NCBI GenBank assembly: GCA_035571275.1
Contig: DATMKQ010000140.1
Coordinates: 7,815-71,814, forward strand
DNA: 64,000 bases
Source: Trebonia sp035571275
GTDB lineage: Bacteria > Actinomycetota > Actinomycetes > Streptosporangiales > Streptosporangiaceae
Direction of reading: 5' to 3'
Under the pieces are notes generated by a model, which was given only the letters and a program-made list of their open reading frames with translations, did not search any database and was not told the origin of the DNA. A program made the translations under genes and the position numbers. Below are positions 33,144-41,816 of this stretch, one piece after another (the first letter of the stretch is position 1; each line of letters starts with the position of its first letter).

Positions 33144-33699
33144 ACGTGTCGGCCTCGTTGCTCCACACATGCTGCGCGATCTGCCTCCGGTCAGCGACCG
33201 CGGGCGAGAAGCGCATCAGCATCTCGAGGATGCCGAGTTCGGTTGAGGTCAGCGCGGGACGGCGGTTACCGAAGCGCACCTCGCGCGAGGCCGGGTCGCA
33301 TTCCAGGTCGCCGATCGTGAGCCGGGGCGGCAGCAAGTCGGGCGGCCGGCGCTGCAGCGCGCGCAGTCGGGCGAGCAGTTCGGCGAAGTCAAACGGTTTG
33401 ACCATGTAGTCGTCGGCACCGGCGTCCAGGCCGGCTACCCGGTCCTCCGGATTGTCCTTGCCGCTGACCATGAGCACCGGCATCCGCGCACCCCGGCGGC
33501 GGAGCCGGCGAACCACCTCAATGCCAGACATCCCTGGCATCAGCCAGTCCAACACCGCGACGGAGTAGTCGTAGCAGCTTATGTAGCTCAGCGCGGTTTC
33601 GCCGTCACCCACCAGGTCCACCACGTAACCACGGTCGCGCAGCCCGTCGGCGAGCAACTCGCCGAGAATATCGTCGTCTTCCGCTACCAGGACTCGCAC
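32989..33699 (-). CDS. OmpR/PhoB-family response regulator
   Basis: 236 residues from the GTG at 33699 (a GTG at 33726 is possible). Receiver domain with acidic pocket EDDD, phospho-acceptor Asp51 in AVLDWLMPG and Lys in VKPFDF; winged-helix DNA-binding domain with SSNTIDVHLARLRAKL and VRGVGYRI. No histidine kinase is adjacent, so it is an orphan. The last 14 residues (LLAPGGTTPPETPP) and the stop codon come from the palindromic element. Confidence 0.92.
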   Translation of the reverse strand: MRVLVAEDDDILGELLADGLRDRGYVVDLVGDGETALSYISCYDYSVAVLDWLMPGMSGIEVVRRLRRRGARMPVLMVSGKDNPEDRVAGLDAGADDYMVKPFDFAELLARLRALQRRPPDLLPPRLTIGDLECDPASREVRFGNRRPALTSTELGILEMLMRFSPAVADRRQIAQHVWSNEADTFSSNTIDVHLARLRAKLAGSGARIETVRGVGYRIVSALLAPGGTTPPETPP

Positions 33700-33784
33700 A
33701 CCACGGGAATGTACCCGCGCACCCACCGCATCGAACTGTGCGAATGCGTGTTCAGAGGGAATACAGCGACATCAGACGCGGCGC

Positions 33785-34549
33785 CTAGCGGTTGATCTTG
33801 CGCCACAGGGGGCGCGGGACCAGGCGCATGGCCGTCGCCAGGCCCGCCAGCGAGGCCGGGACCCATACCGTGGACTTCTTTCCGCGCAGCGCGACGGCCA
33901 CCGCCTGGCCGACCGCCTCGGGCGTGGTCGCCAGCGGGGCCGACGTCATGCCCTCGGTCATCCGGCCTGTAACGAAACCTGGACGGACCAGCAACAGGCG
34001 TACGCCCGTGCCGTGCAGGTCATCCGCATACCCGCGGGCGAACGCGTCAAGGGCCGCCTTGGTGGCCCCGTACACCGCGTTGAACTTCCGCGGCCGGGTC
34101 GCCGCGACCGAGGACAGCACCACGATCGTGCCGCTCCCCCGCCGCCGCATGTGCCCGCCAAAGGCGAGCAGCGCCGTGACGTGGCCGGTGAAGTTGGTCT
34201 CGATCATGCTGGCGGCCAGGCGCACGTCCTGCGCGGCCCGCTCTTGGGTGATCAGGATCCCGGTGGCCGCGATCACCATGTCGGGGACGCCCGCCGCGCA
34301 GATCTCGTCGGCGAACGCCTGATGGCTCGCGGTGTCCATGGCGTCGTACCGGGCCACCGCCACGGCGCGGTTCAGCGTCTTGCCCGCGGCCTCCAAGCGC
34401 TGCGGGTCCCGGCCCGCCAGGATCACCTCCGCGTCCCGGGGGAGGTCGAGCGCGGACAGGATCGCCAGGCCTATCTCGCTCGTGCCGCCTAGCAGCAAGA
34501 CGCGGGACGGCCCCGAGGCACCATGGTTAGCGTTCGTCACGTCAGCCAA
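33785..34549 (-). CDS. dprE2: Decaprenylphospho-2-keto-ribose reductase DprE2 (SDR)
   Basis: NADH-dependent short-chain reductase for the second half of the epimerisation making decaprenylphosphoryl-arabinose, the arabinan donor for the cell wall. 254 residues: LLLGGTSEIGLA at the nucleotide fold, catalytic YGATKAALDAFARGYADDL, and C-terminal VWVPASLAGLATAMRLVPRPLWRKI typical of DprE2. It directly follows the phosphoribosyltransferase gene (one base between), which makes the precursor. dprE1 is not in the window. Confidence 0.9.
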   Translation of the reverse strand: MADVTNANHGASGPSRVLLLGGTSEIGLAILSALDLPRDAEVILAGRDPQRLEAAGKTLNRAVAVARYDAMDTASHQAFADEICAAGVPDMVIAATGILITQERAAQDVRLAASMIETNFTGHVTALLAFGGHMRRRGSGTIVVLSSVAATRPRKFNAVYGATKAALDAFARGYADDLHGTGVRLLLVRPGFVTGRMTEGMTSAPLATTPEAVGQAVAVALRGKKSTVWVPASLAGLATAMRLVPRPLWRKINR

Positions 34550-34550
34550 C

Positions 34551-35507
34551 CTACGCTGCGTAGAGTCCGGTACAGAACAGAACCAGCCATGCCCCTTCGC
34601 AGCAGAGCATGATCATGTCCCTGGTGATCAGGTCCTCCACCGCGCGGACGCTACGGCGCGCGGTGAGCACGCCGAACCAGATGAGCGCGGCCGCCAGCGG
34701 CACAGCGCTGGCCAGATGCCAGCCGCGGGCGGGGGTGTCCTCGCCGGCCGCCCACATCAGGTAGGTCGCCAGCATGCCCGCGCCGACCAGGAACTGAACG
34801 ACCCGGAGCACGCCTGGCCGGTACCAGCGCAGCACCGGACGGTGCCGGACCGCGTCCGCTCCCAGGCTGGTCAGTTCGGTGTACCGCTTGGCGACCGCGA
34901 CACCGAGGGCACCCAGGCTACATACCAGCAGGAACCAGATGGACAGCTTCACGTGGGTCGCCGCGGCGCCGCCGAGGACGCGCAGCAGGAATCCGGAGGC
35001 GACGAGCAGCATCTCGACGTACGCGACGTGCTTGAGCCGGAACGAGTACAGGAACGACGAGAACAGATAGGCGGCCGCGGTGGCGATGAGCAGCGGCTCG
35101 CGGATCGCCACGCCGGCGGAGATGGCAAGGGCGGCGGCAAGGACGGCCAGCACCACGGCGTGCTGTGCCGGGAGGGCTCCCGAGGCGATCGGCCGGTTCC
35201 GCTTGACCGGGTGCCGCCGGTCACGCTCGACGTCGACGACATCGTTGACGAAGTACACCGCGGCCGCCGCGCAGGCGAACGCGAACATCGCGACCAGCGC
35301 GTAGGCGAACCCGTCATTGCGGCCGAGCGTGGCGGCCGCCAGCGGCGCCGCGAACACTAGCAGGTTCTTCGGCCACTGCCGGGGCCTCGTAGTGCGGATG
35401 ACCGCGATCAGCCACCGGGACGGCGAAACGCGAACCGCCGCCGTGGCCGGCACTGCCGGTTGTGGGCCTGTGTTCTCGCCACGAGCCCACGTCTTGTTGA
35501 CGGTCAC
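34551..35507 (-). CDS. Decaprenyl-phosphate phosphoribosyltransferase (UbiA family)
   Basis: 318 residues from a GTG at 35507 that overlaps the stop of the upstream gene (GTGA). The UbiA Asp-rich motif reads NDVVDVERDRRHP followed by VKRNRPIASG, as in M. tuberculosis Rv3806c, which transfers 5-phosphoribosyl groups to decaprenyl phosphate. About nine TM segments. A longer frame to 35645 lies within the neighbour gene and is discarded. Confidence 0.9.
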   Translation of the reverse strand: MTVNKTWARGENTGPQPAVPATAAVRVSPSRWLIAVIRTTRPRQWPKNLLVFAAPLAAATLGRNDGFAYALVAMFAFACAAAAVYFVNDVVDVERDRRHPVKRNRPIASGALPAQHAVVLAVLAAALAISAGVAIREPLLIATAAAYLFSSFLYSFRLKHVAYVEMLLVASGFLLRVLGGAAATHVKLSIWFLLVCSLGALGVAVAKRYTELTSLGADAVRHRPVLRWYRPGVLRVVQFLVGAGMLATYLMWAAGEDTPARGWHLASAVPLAAALIWFGVLTARRSVRAVEDLITRDMIMLCCEGAWLVLFCTGLYAA

Positions 35508-37210
35508 CGGGCGTAAACCGCGGTGAAGTCGCGGGTAGACGGGGTGTAGTACGAGTACGGGTTCGCCTGCTGGCCGGGCAGCAACGGTACCGGCGTAGGG
35601 TCGCCCGGGTGCCCGTTGGCCTGGTAATAGTCGAACTTCATCCACTCCGGGTTGATGTCCATCTGCATGCCCTCGACCGCCCCGGCGCGCACCAGCAACT
35701 CGCCGAGGTCCTGGGCGTCAAGGGCCTGGCCATAGACGAAGATGATCCGGCCGTCCTTGGTTATCCCGATGCCGGACCGCCACACCCAGTACCCACCGCC
35801 GAGCGTCGCGCCCCAAGCGCCGGTTTTCACGGCCGAGTTCGCGTCCGGCGAGAGCTTGCCGTGGTCCACGAGCAGCTCAAGGTTCTGCCTGACGCCCTCG
35901 ATCCTGGAGTTCATCGTGAAGTCCCGGCCCCACTCGCCGATCTTGATGGTGCCGTTCTTGTAGTAGACGATCGATGCCGTTCCGTTGACCAGCGAGCCGT
36001 GGTACATGCCGTTCAGGTAGAACCCGCCCCCGGCCGAGTCCAGTTTGAAGCCGCCGTTGAAGGTCGCCAGCACGCCGGTCCGCTGGCCGGGCGGGATGTA
36101 GTTCGCCACGCCCCAGTTGCCGCCGTCGCCCGGGGCGCTGCCCGGGTCTTCCGTACCTGGCCGCAGCGAGAACTTGACCAGCCGCTGGTCGATTGAGGCG
36201 ATCCCGTTGGAGTAGGAGGTGTACTGCCCGCCGTCCCGCAGGAACGTGACCAGGATCGCGGGCTCGCCCTTCACCTTCTCGACCACCCGCCACTGGCCTT
36301 CACCAGGCAACGGCGCGCCGGCCGCCAGCGTCTTCACCTTGGCCGGGATGTCGGGCACGAACCCCTTGTGCTTGCCCTTGTTAGTCGTGATCTGCTCGCC
36401 CTTGGGCACGGCGTAGCTGAAGGACGGCTTGCCGCCAACCTTCGGCGGCTGGTAGCTCAGCCACTCGCCGAACGTGACAACAGGGCCGAGGTAGTGGTCG
36501 CGGGCCCATTCCGCCAGGTTGGCGCTAAAGCCCTGGCCGTTGTTCTTGAAGGCCGCCTGGCCGGCGGAGAACATCACCCAGATGAGGAACACGCCGATGA
36601 TCGCGGCAACCACGCGGACCGAGCGGCGGCGGGCGAACCTGCGCAGCCGACGGAAATGGACTTTGCGCTGACCAGGGGCGCCGGCCTCGGCGGCACGCCT
36701 GTTGCGGTGGCGCGGAAAGCCGCGTGGCTTTCCCCGGCCCGGCCCCGGCCTCTGCCCCGGGGGTCCGGGCGCGGCGCCGTACTCCGTGCCGGGATAACCC
36801 TGCTGCTCCTGGTACTGCTGCTCCTGGTAGCCCTGCTGTTCCTGGTAGCCGTTGTATCCGGCGTACCCCTGGCGGTCGTATCCCTGGCCGCCTCGCGGGT
36901 CGCGGTAGCCCTCTTGCCACACTGGCTGGTCGGCGTAACCGCCGTACTGCCACGCCGGCTGGTCCGCGTAGCCCTCGTACTGTCGCGCCCCTTGATACTG
37001 GCCGTTCTCCTGAGCTCCGTAGGACTGATCCCCGTACCACTGGCCGTCTTGAGGCTGACCGTTCTGCTCGTGCACCCCGTAAGTGTGGTCGTCCTCCCTC
37101 TGAGCGCCGTAAGCCTGGCCTCTGTAGCCCCGCTGGTCGTAGCCGTAACCGTCCTGCGCCTGACCGTCGTACCGCTGATCGTCCCACTGCTGCCCGGACG
37201 CCCCTGTCAT
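35504..37210 (-). CDS. Membrane-anchored phosphodiester glycosidase (NAGPA/DUF2233) with Y/G/Q-rich N-terminus
   Basis: 568 residues. Residues 1-150 are an intrinsically disordered, Tyr/Gly/Gln-rich stretch with repeats such as QEQQGYQEQQ and EGYADQPAWQYGGYADQP. Residues about 165-205 are basic (RRLRRFARRRSVR) and precede one TM segment VVAAIIGVFLIWVMF, so the first part is cytoplasmic. The extracellular part holds the NAGPA domain (ATFNGGFKL, GAWGATLGGGYWVWRSGIG, GMQMDINPEW). Coupled by a 4-base overlap with the phosphoribosyltransferase gene, which points to cell-envelope polysaccharide. Confidence 0.85.
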   Translation of the reverse strand: MTGASGQQWDDQRYDGQAQDGYGYDQRGYRGQAYGAQREDDHTYGVHEQNGQPQDGQWYGDQSYGAQENGQYQGARQYEGYADQPAWQYGGYADQPVWQEGYRDPRGGQGYDRQGYAGYNGYQEQQGYQEQQYQEQQGYPGTEYGAAPGPPGQRPGPGRGKPRGFPRHRNRRAAEAGAPGQRKVHFRRLRRFARRRSVRVVAAIIGVFLIWVMFSAGQAAFKNNGQGFSANLAEWARDHYLGPVVTFGEWLSYQPPKVGGKPSFSYAVPKGEQITTNKGKHKGFVPDIPAKVKTLAAGAPLPGEGQWRVVEKVKGEPAILVTFLRDGGQYTSYSNGIASIDQRLVKFSLRPGTEDPGSAPGDGGNWGVANYIPPGQRTGVLATFNGGFKLDSAGGGFYLNGMYHGSLVNGTASIVYYKNGTIKIGEWGRDFTMNSRIEGVRQNLELLVDHGKLSPDANSAVKTGAWGATLGGGYWVWRSGIGITKDGRIIFVYGQALDAQDLGELLVRAGAVEGMQMDINPEWMKFDYYQANGHPGDPTPVPLLPGQQANPYSYYTPSTRDFTAVYAR

Positions 37211-37461
37211 GTCGCCATCCCCCGAACCGGGCAGCTACTGCCCCGCGCCGCACCCCTGATTTCACCGCTCGTCGTACGGACAACCCTGGAGAGATCCCCG
37301 GGCACCGTTCGCGACATGTCGGTGTACCTCCCGCGTAGCAAGTCCCGCAGGGAAGCTACCCGCCTTAGATGAAGGAATCGTTACACACACGATGCCTTAC
37401 TGAGGCTGCGTTCCCGATGCTTCCTATGGTCTAAGCGGGTGCGCGGTGTTCACGCATGTTG

Positions 37462-37998
37462 TCAGAATATGCGGTCGCTGATCTGATGTGGGCTCAACCT
37501 CACAGGACCGGTCCAGTCGGCGTCGCGGATCGCCTTCATGGCGAGCTTGCGGGTCGCCGGGTCCATGCGGTCGATGAAAAGCACACCGTCGAGGTGGTCG
37601 GTCTCGTGCTGCAGGCAGCGCGCCAGTATCTCGGTGCCGACGATCTGCACCGGGTCACCGTGATCGGTGAACCCGCGAGCCACCGTGTTGAGCCGGCGCT
37701 TGACGTCGAAGTAGATGCCAGGAAAGGACAGGCAGCCCTCCTCGCCGTCTTGCTCCTCCTCGTCAGGAAAGTTCAGTTCCGGATTGACCAGGTAGCCGCG
37801 CTCGTCGTCCACCGCGTAAGCGAACACCCGCAGGCCCACGCCGATCTGCGGTGCGGCCAGGCCTGCGCCCTGTGCGTCACGGAGTGTCTCGGTCAGGTCC
37901 TTGACCAGGTTGCGCAGCTGCTTGTCAAAGTCGGTAACTGGGTCGGCCGCGGTGCGCAGGACTGGGTCGCCGAAGAGGCGGATCGGTCGGATCGACAT
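37462..37998 (-). CDS. def: Peptide deformylase
   Basis: Removes the formyl group from new protein N-termini. 178 residues with all three motifs: GAGLAAPQIGV, EGCLSFPG (Cys metal ligand) and QHETDHLDG (two His ligands and the catalytic Glu). ATG start. Monocistronic. Confidence 0.95.
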   Translation of the reverse strand: MSIRPIRLFGDPVLRTAADPVTDFDKQLRNLVKDLTETLRDAQGAGLAAPQIGVGLRVFAYAVDDERGYLVNPELNFPDEEEQDGEEGCLSFPGIYFDVKRRLNTVARGFTDHGDPVQIVGTEILARCLQHETDHLDGVLFIDRMDPATRKLAMKAIRDADWTGPVRLSPHQISDRIF

Positions 37999-38051
37999 GC
38001 CTACCGAGGTTAGTCGCTAACGCGGGCCCAGCACACTGCTGTGGAACTTAT

Positions 38052-38079
38052 TTGACAGGCTGCGACGAAGGAATATACA
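38052..38079 (+). promoter_or_regulatory. Housekeeping-type promoter of hsp20
   Basis: TTGACA at 38052-38057 and TATACA at 38074-38079 with 16 bp between, close to the sigma-70 consensus. Confidence 0.6.
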
Positions 38080-38095
38080 ACTGTAACAGTAAGTT
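38070..38095 (+). promoter_or_regulatory. SigR-type promoter of hsp20
   Basis: GGAAT at 38070-38074, exactly 18 bases, GTT at 38093-38095. It overlaps the housekeeping promoter, so both polymerase forms would compete for the same DNA. The start codon is 52 bp further on. Confidence 0.6.
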
Positions 38096-38105
38096 TCTTA
38101 CTGGC

Positions 38106-38141
38106 GGAGGGTGAGACCAGGTAGGCGACCCTCCTAGGAGG
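38106..38141 (+). promoter_or_regulatory. Leader hairpin and sequestered Shine-Dalgarno of hsp20
   Basis: GGAGGGT at 38106-38112 pairs with ACCCTCC at 38128-38134; the same CCTCC (38130-38134) could instead pair with the Shine-Dalgarno GGAGG (38137-38141). The mutually exclusive pairings resemble an RNA thermometer. Confidence 0.4.
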
Positions 38142-38146
38142 CAACG

Positions 38147-38560
38147 ATGTACCTGACAACTCTCGACCCGATCTCGCGTGACTTCGACCGGATCGCGCGG
38201 CGGGCCTTCGGCCCGGCGACCTTCCGGACGGCGGTCGCCACGGCCCTTCCCATGGACACCGTGCGCCGCGAGGGCGAGCTCGTCCTGCGGTTCGACGTCC
38301 CGGGCTACGACCCGGAGAAGATCGACGTCACCGTTGACCGCGGTGTGCTCGCCGTGAGCGCCACGCGCGAGGAGAACCGCGAGGAGGGCGAGTCGCCCGT
38401 CGTCCGGGAGCGCCTTTTCGGCAGCTTCACCCGGCGCGTCCGGCTCTCTGACAACCTGGATGCGGACGCGATCGAGGCGACCAACCGCGACGGCGTGCTC
38501 GAGATCCGGATCCCGGTTCGCGAGGAGGCCAAGCCCCGCAAGATCGAGGTCAGCGTTTAA
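38147..38560 (+). CDS. hsp20: Small heat-shock protein, Hsp20/alpha-crystallin family
   Basis: ATP-independent holdase chaperone. 137 residues with the alpha-crystallin domain from about 38 to 130 (LRFDVPGYDPEKIDVTVDRGVLAVSATRE, then FTRRVRLSDNLDADAIEATNRDGVLEIRIPV) and a short C-terminal tail. Start ATG follows GGAGGCAACG. Two overlapping promoters and a leader hairpin lie upstream; a perfect terminator follows. The downstream MerR gene is its probable regulator. Confidence 0.95.
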   Translation: MYLTTLDPISRDFDRIARRAFGPATFRTAVATALPMDTVRREGELVLRFDVPGYDPEKIDVTVDRGVLAVSATREENREEGESPVVRERLFGSFTRRVRLSDNLDADAIEATNRDGVLEIRIPVREEAKPRKIEVSV

Positions 38561-38566
38561 ATCCAC

Positions 38567-38602
38567 AACGAGCGGCCAGCGGAGTGCCGCTGGCCGCTCG
38601 TT
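38567..38602 (+). terminator. Intrinsic terminator of hsp20
   Basis: AACGAGCGGCCAGCGG (38567-38582) and CCGCTGGCCGCTCGTT (38587-38602) form a perfect 16-bp stem with a 4-base loop, six bases after the stop. Confidence 0.9.
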
Positions 38603-38609
38603 ATGCCGG

Positions 38610-38657
38610 ATGAATGGGCCATGCAGCTGGTTATAGGAAGATGAATGGGACATTCAT
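38610..38657. promoter_or_regulatory. Pair of operator-like palindromes upstream of the MerR gene
   Basis: ATGAATG-GGA-CATTCAT at 38641-38657 is a perfect 7-3-7 inverted repeat. A weaker copy, ATGAATG-GGC-CATGCAG, lies at 38610-38626, exactly 31 bp upstream (three helical turns). Likely bound by the MerR protein encoded next. Confidence 0.6.
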
Positions 38658-38695
38658 GCCAGGTGCTGCTTGGGTGCTCCGGGAGGTGACAGGAC

Positions 38696-39076
38696 ATGGA
38701 GCCGTTTGAGGACGAGAACGTTCCGCTTTTTACCGTGGGGCAGGTCGCGCAGATGCTCGCTGTTAAGCAAGCCTTCCTCCGGCGCGTCGACGAGCTTCAG
38801 GTCGTCTCCCCGCAGCGGTCGGCGGGTAACCAGCGCCGCTACTCCCGGGTGGAGATCCGGGTCATCCAGCAGGTCGTGAGCATGGCCGACGAAGGCATGA
38901 CGATGACCGCGATCAGGCGCGTCATCGAGCTCGAGCAGCAGCTAGCCGACCTCACCAGGCAGCACGAGGAACTCGCCCAGCGGCTGGCCCAGGTGACGGC
39001 CGAGCGGGACGACCTAGCCCATAGGCTGAGCATGTGGCTCAGGAGAGGCGGCCCGGTCCGTTCTGAAGAAGAATAG
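38696..39076 (+). CDS. MerR-family regulator, HspR-like
   Basis: 126 residues: winged-helix N-terminus FTVGQVAQMLAVKQAFLRRVDELQVVSPQRSAGNQRRYSRVEIRVIQQV, then MTMTAIRRVIELEQQLADL leading into a coiled coil (about 80-118). The layout resembles HspR. No metal-binding cysteines, so not a metal sensor. Start ATG follows GGGAGGTGACAGGAC. Its 3' end overlaps the convergent acyl-CoA synthetase gene by 38 bases. Likely autoregulated through the palindromes just upstream. Confidence 0.87.
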   Translation: MEPFEDENVPLFTVGQVAQMLAVKQAFLRRVDELQVVSPQRSAGNQRRYSRVEIRVIQQVVSMADEGMTMTAIRRVIELEQQLADLTRQHEELAQRLAQVTAERDDLAHRLSMWLRRGGPVRSEEE

Positions 39077-40934
39077 GGCGGAGCCCATCTAGTACGGCGG
39101 GATCGTCGATAGTCGAGGGAACTGGCTCGTCCTTCCCGTTGGCGATGCCGCGCATCGTCTTCCTGAGGATCTTTCCCGACCGTGTCTTAGGCAGCGCGGG
39201 CACGATATTGAGCCCGCTCAGTGTCGCGATCGGGCCGATCCGCTCACGGATCATGCCGGCCAGTTCCGCCGCCAGGACGTCAGGGTCGGCGGCGGCGCCG
39301 GCCTTGAGGACCACGAAACCGCGCGGAACCTCGCCCTTGAGCTCATCGTTCACGCCGAACACGGCGCACTCAGCGACCGCGGGATGACTAGCGAGCACCT
39401 CCTCCATCTCGCCGGTGGACAGCCGGTGCCCGGCCACGTTGATCACGTCGTCGGTCCGGCCCATGACATACAGGTAGCCGTCCGCGTCGCGGTAACCGCC
39501 GTCGCCGGTCAGGTAATAGCCGGGATACCTGGCCAGATATGCGCTGACGAAGCCCTCGTCGTTGTGCCACAGGGTGGGCAGGCAGCCGGGCGGCAGCGGC
39601 AGCTTGATGACGATCTGACCGGTCTGGCCTGGTGGCAGTTCGGCGCCATCGTCGTCGAGTATCCGCACGTCGTAGCCGGGGATGGGCATGGTGGGCGAGC
39701 CCGGCTTGGTCGGCAGCGGCTCCAGGCCCATCGGGTCGGCCGCGACCGCCCAGCCGGTCTCGGTCTGCCACCAGTGGTCCACAACCGGCACTCCGAGACG
39801 CTCGCCCGCCCAGCGGTAGGTTTCCGGGTCGAGGCGCTCGCCCGCGAGGAACAGGTACCTGAACCCGGTCAGGTCGTAGCCGGTCATGAGCTTGCCCTCG
39901 GGATCTTCCCGGCGGATCGCGCGGAACCCGGTCGGCGCCGTGAACAAGGCCTTCACGCTGTGTTCCTCGACGACTCGCCAGAACGCTCCCGCGTCGGGCG
40001 TCCCTACCGGCTTGCCCTCGTACAGGATCGTGGTGCAGCCGGCCAGCAGGGGCGCGTAGACGATGTACGAGTGGCCGACCACCCAGCCGATGTCGGACGC
40101 CGCCCAGAACACCTCTCCCGGGTTCATGTCATAGACGTTTCGCATGGACCAGGCGAGCGCGACCGCGTGCCCGCCGTTGTCCCTGACGACGCCCTTTGGC
40201 TTGCCCGTGGTGCCGGAGGTGTACAGGATGTACAGCGGATCGGTCGCCTGTACCGGCACGCACGGCCGCGGTCGCGCGGCCGCCATGAGCGCATGCCAGT
40301 CCAGGTCCCGCTCACCCATCGCCGCGGGCGCCTGCGGTCGCTGCACGATCACCGTGTGCGCCGGCTTGTGCGTCGCCTCCTCGATGGCCTTATCCAGGAT
40401 CGGCTTGTACTCGATGATCCGCGTCACCTCGATGCCGCATGACGCGGACACGATCAGCTCCGGCCGCGCGTCGTCGATGCGCACCGCCAGCTCATGCGCG
40501 GCGAACCCGCCGAACACCACCGAGTGCACCGCACCGAGCCTGGCGCAGGCCAGCATCGCCACCACGGCTTCCGGGATCATCGGCATGTAGACGACGACGC
40601 GGTCGCCCTTGCCGATGCCAAGGTCGGCGAGCACCCCGGCGAACCTGGCCGTCTCGTCTGTCAGCTCGCCGAAGGTGTAGCTGCGCTTGGTCCCGGTGAC
40701 CGGCGAGTCGTAGATCAGTGCCGTCTGGCTGGCTCGTCCGCTGTCGACGTGGCGGTCGAGGGCGTTGTGGCAGGTATTCAGCGAACCGCCGCGGAACCAC
40801 CGGTAGAACGGCGGATTGCTGTCGTCCAGGATGGCTTCCGGCTCCTCGTACCAGTCGATGGCCCGGGCGGCTTCGGCCCAAAAGCCGGCGGGGTCGGTGA
40901 GACTGCGGAGGAAGACTTCCTCGTATCTGCCCAT
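39039..40934 (-). CDS. Acetyl/propionyl-CoA synthetase-type ligase (PrpE-like)
   Basis: Forms acyl-CoA from a short carboxylic acid, ATP and CoA. 631 residues: ACS N-terminal segment with WFRGGSLNTCHNALDRHVDSGRA, P-loop YTSGTTGKPKGVVRDNGGH, substrate motif HWWQTETGW, hinge DxxxRTxxV as MGRTDDVINVAGHRLSTGEMEEVLASH and C-terminal catalytic Lys in PKTRSGKILRKTM. The sequence resembles propionyl-CoA synthetases more than Acs. Would pair functionally with the monocarboxylate symporter at 9.2 kb, though they are not linked. Confidence 0.88.
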   Translation of the reverse strand: MGRYEEVFLRSLTDPAGFWAEAARAIDWYEEPEAILDDSNPPFYRWFRGGSLNTCHNALDRHVDSGRASQTALIYDSPVTGTKRSYTFGELTDETARFAGVLADLGIGKGDRVVVYMPMIPEAVVAMLACARLGAVHSVVFGGFAAHELAVRIDDARPELIVSASCGIEVTRIIEYKPILDKAIEEATHKPAHTVIVQRPQAPAAMGERDLDWHALMAAARPRPCVPVQATDPLYILYTSGTTGKPKGVVRDNGGHAVALAWSMRNVYDMNPGEVFWAASDIGWVVGHSYIVYAPLLAGCTTILYEGKPVGTPDAGAFWRVVEEHSVKALFTAPTGFRAIRREDPEGKLMTGYDLTGFRYLFLAGERLDPETYRWAGERLGVPVVDHWWQTETGWAVAADPMGLEPLPTKPGSPTMPIPGYDVRILDDDGAELPPGQTGQIVIKLPLPPGCLPTLWHNDEGFVSAYLARYPGYYLTGDGGYRDADGYLYVMGRTDDVINVAGHRLSTGEMEEVLASHPAVAECAVFGVNDELKGEVPRGFVVLKAGAAADPDVLAAELAGMIRERIGPIATLSGLNIVPALPKTRSGKILRKTMRGIANGKDEPVPSTIDDPAVLDGLRPILLQNGPGRLS

Positions 40935-40979
40935 AGGGGGCAGCGTAAGCCCGCTATCGGGACGATGCCTAGCGGCGGT

Positions 40980-41777
40980 TCAGGTCACCCGGCACAGGAT
41001 CTCCGCGTTCACAACCGTGAACCATCCGTCTTGGTGTGCGGCCCAAGCGCGCCAGGCTTCTGCGATCTGTTCCAGGTCCTCGGCGGTGGCGTAGCCGCCG
41101 CTGATGGCGTTCGCCGCGTACGACGACTTGACCGTCCGGTCCGCCCATAGGCCGCCCCACCACTGTCGTTCCGGCGGGGTGGCGTACGTCCAGGTGGTCG
41201 ACGTCGAGGTCACGTCCGTCAGCCCGGCCTGCCGCGCCCAGGCGTGCAGCCGGCGGCCCGCGTCGGGCTCGCCCCCGTTGCCCCTGGCGACCTTGTGGTA
41301 CAGCGCCAGCCAGTCGTCCAGGACCGGGATCGCCGGGTACCAGATCATGCCGCCGTAGTCAGCGTCGCGTACCGCGATCAGGCCGCCGGGCTTGGTGACC
41401 CGGCGCATCTCGGTCAGCGCGCGCACCGGGTCGCCGAGATGCTGCATTACCTGGTGGGCGTGCACGACGCAGAACGTGGCGTCCGGGTAGTCGAGCGCGT
41501 AGACGTCGCCGGTGGTGAAGTCGAGGTTGTCCCGTTGCGCCGCCAGCTCGCGAGCCTCGTCCACGACTTCTGGCGCGGTGTCGATGCCGGTCACGTGTCC
41601 CCGCGGAACCCGGTCGGCGAGCCCCGCGGTGATCGTGCCCGGCCCGCACCCGACATCCAGGATCCGCATGTGCGGCTTGAGGTGCGGCAGCAGGTACGCG
41701 GCGGAGTTCTCGGCGCTGCGCCAGCGATGCGAGCGCAGGACAGAGTCGTGATGACCGTGGGTGTAAACGTCTGACAT
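40980..41777 (-). CDS. Class I SAM-dependent methyltransferase
   Basis: 265 residues with ILDVGCGPGTITAGLA (SAM loop), GIDTAPEVVDEARE, FCVVHAHQVMQHLGDPVRALTEMRRVTKPGGLIAVRD. UbiE/CcoG-like small-molecule methyltransferase; substrate unknown. An inverted repeat lies 40 bp ahead of the start on the promoter side. Confidence 0.87.
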   Translation of the reverse strand: MSDVYTHGHHDSVLRSHRWRSAENSAAYLLPHLKPHMRILDVGCGPGTITAGLADRVPRGHVTGIDTAPEVVDEARELAAQRDNLDFTTGDVYALDYPDATFCVVHAHQVMQHLGDPVRALTEMRRVTKPGGLIAVRDADYGGMIWYPAIPVLDDWLALYHKVARGNGGEPDAGRRLHAWARQAGLTDVTSTSTTWTYATPPERQWWGGLWADRTVKSSYAANAISGGYATAEDLEQIAEAWRAWAAHQDGWFTVVNAEILCRVT

Positions 41778-41816
41778 GCGGTCAGCGTAGCTCGTGTCTT
41801 ATATTCCGATCAATTC

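Noticed and set aside
37372..37400. GGAAT at 37375 as a SigR promoter
   Set aside because: No GTT at 18 or 19 bases and no plus-strand gene for 770 bp.
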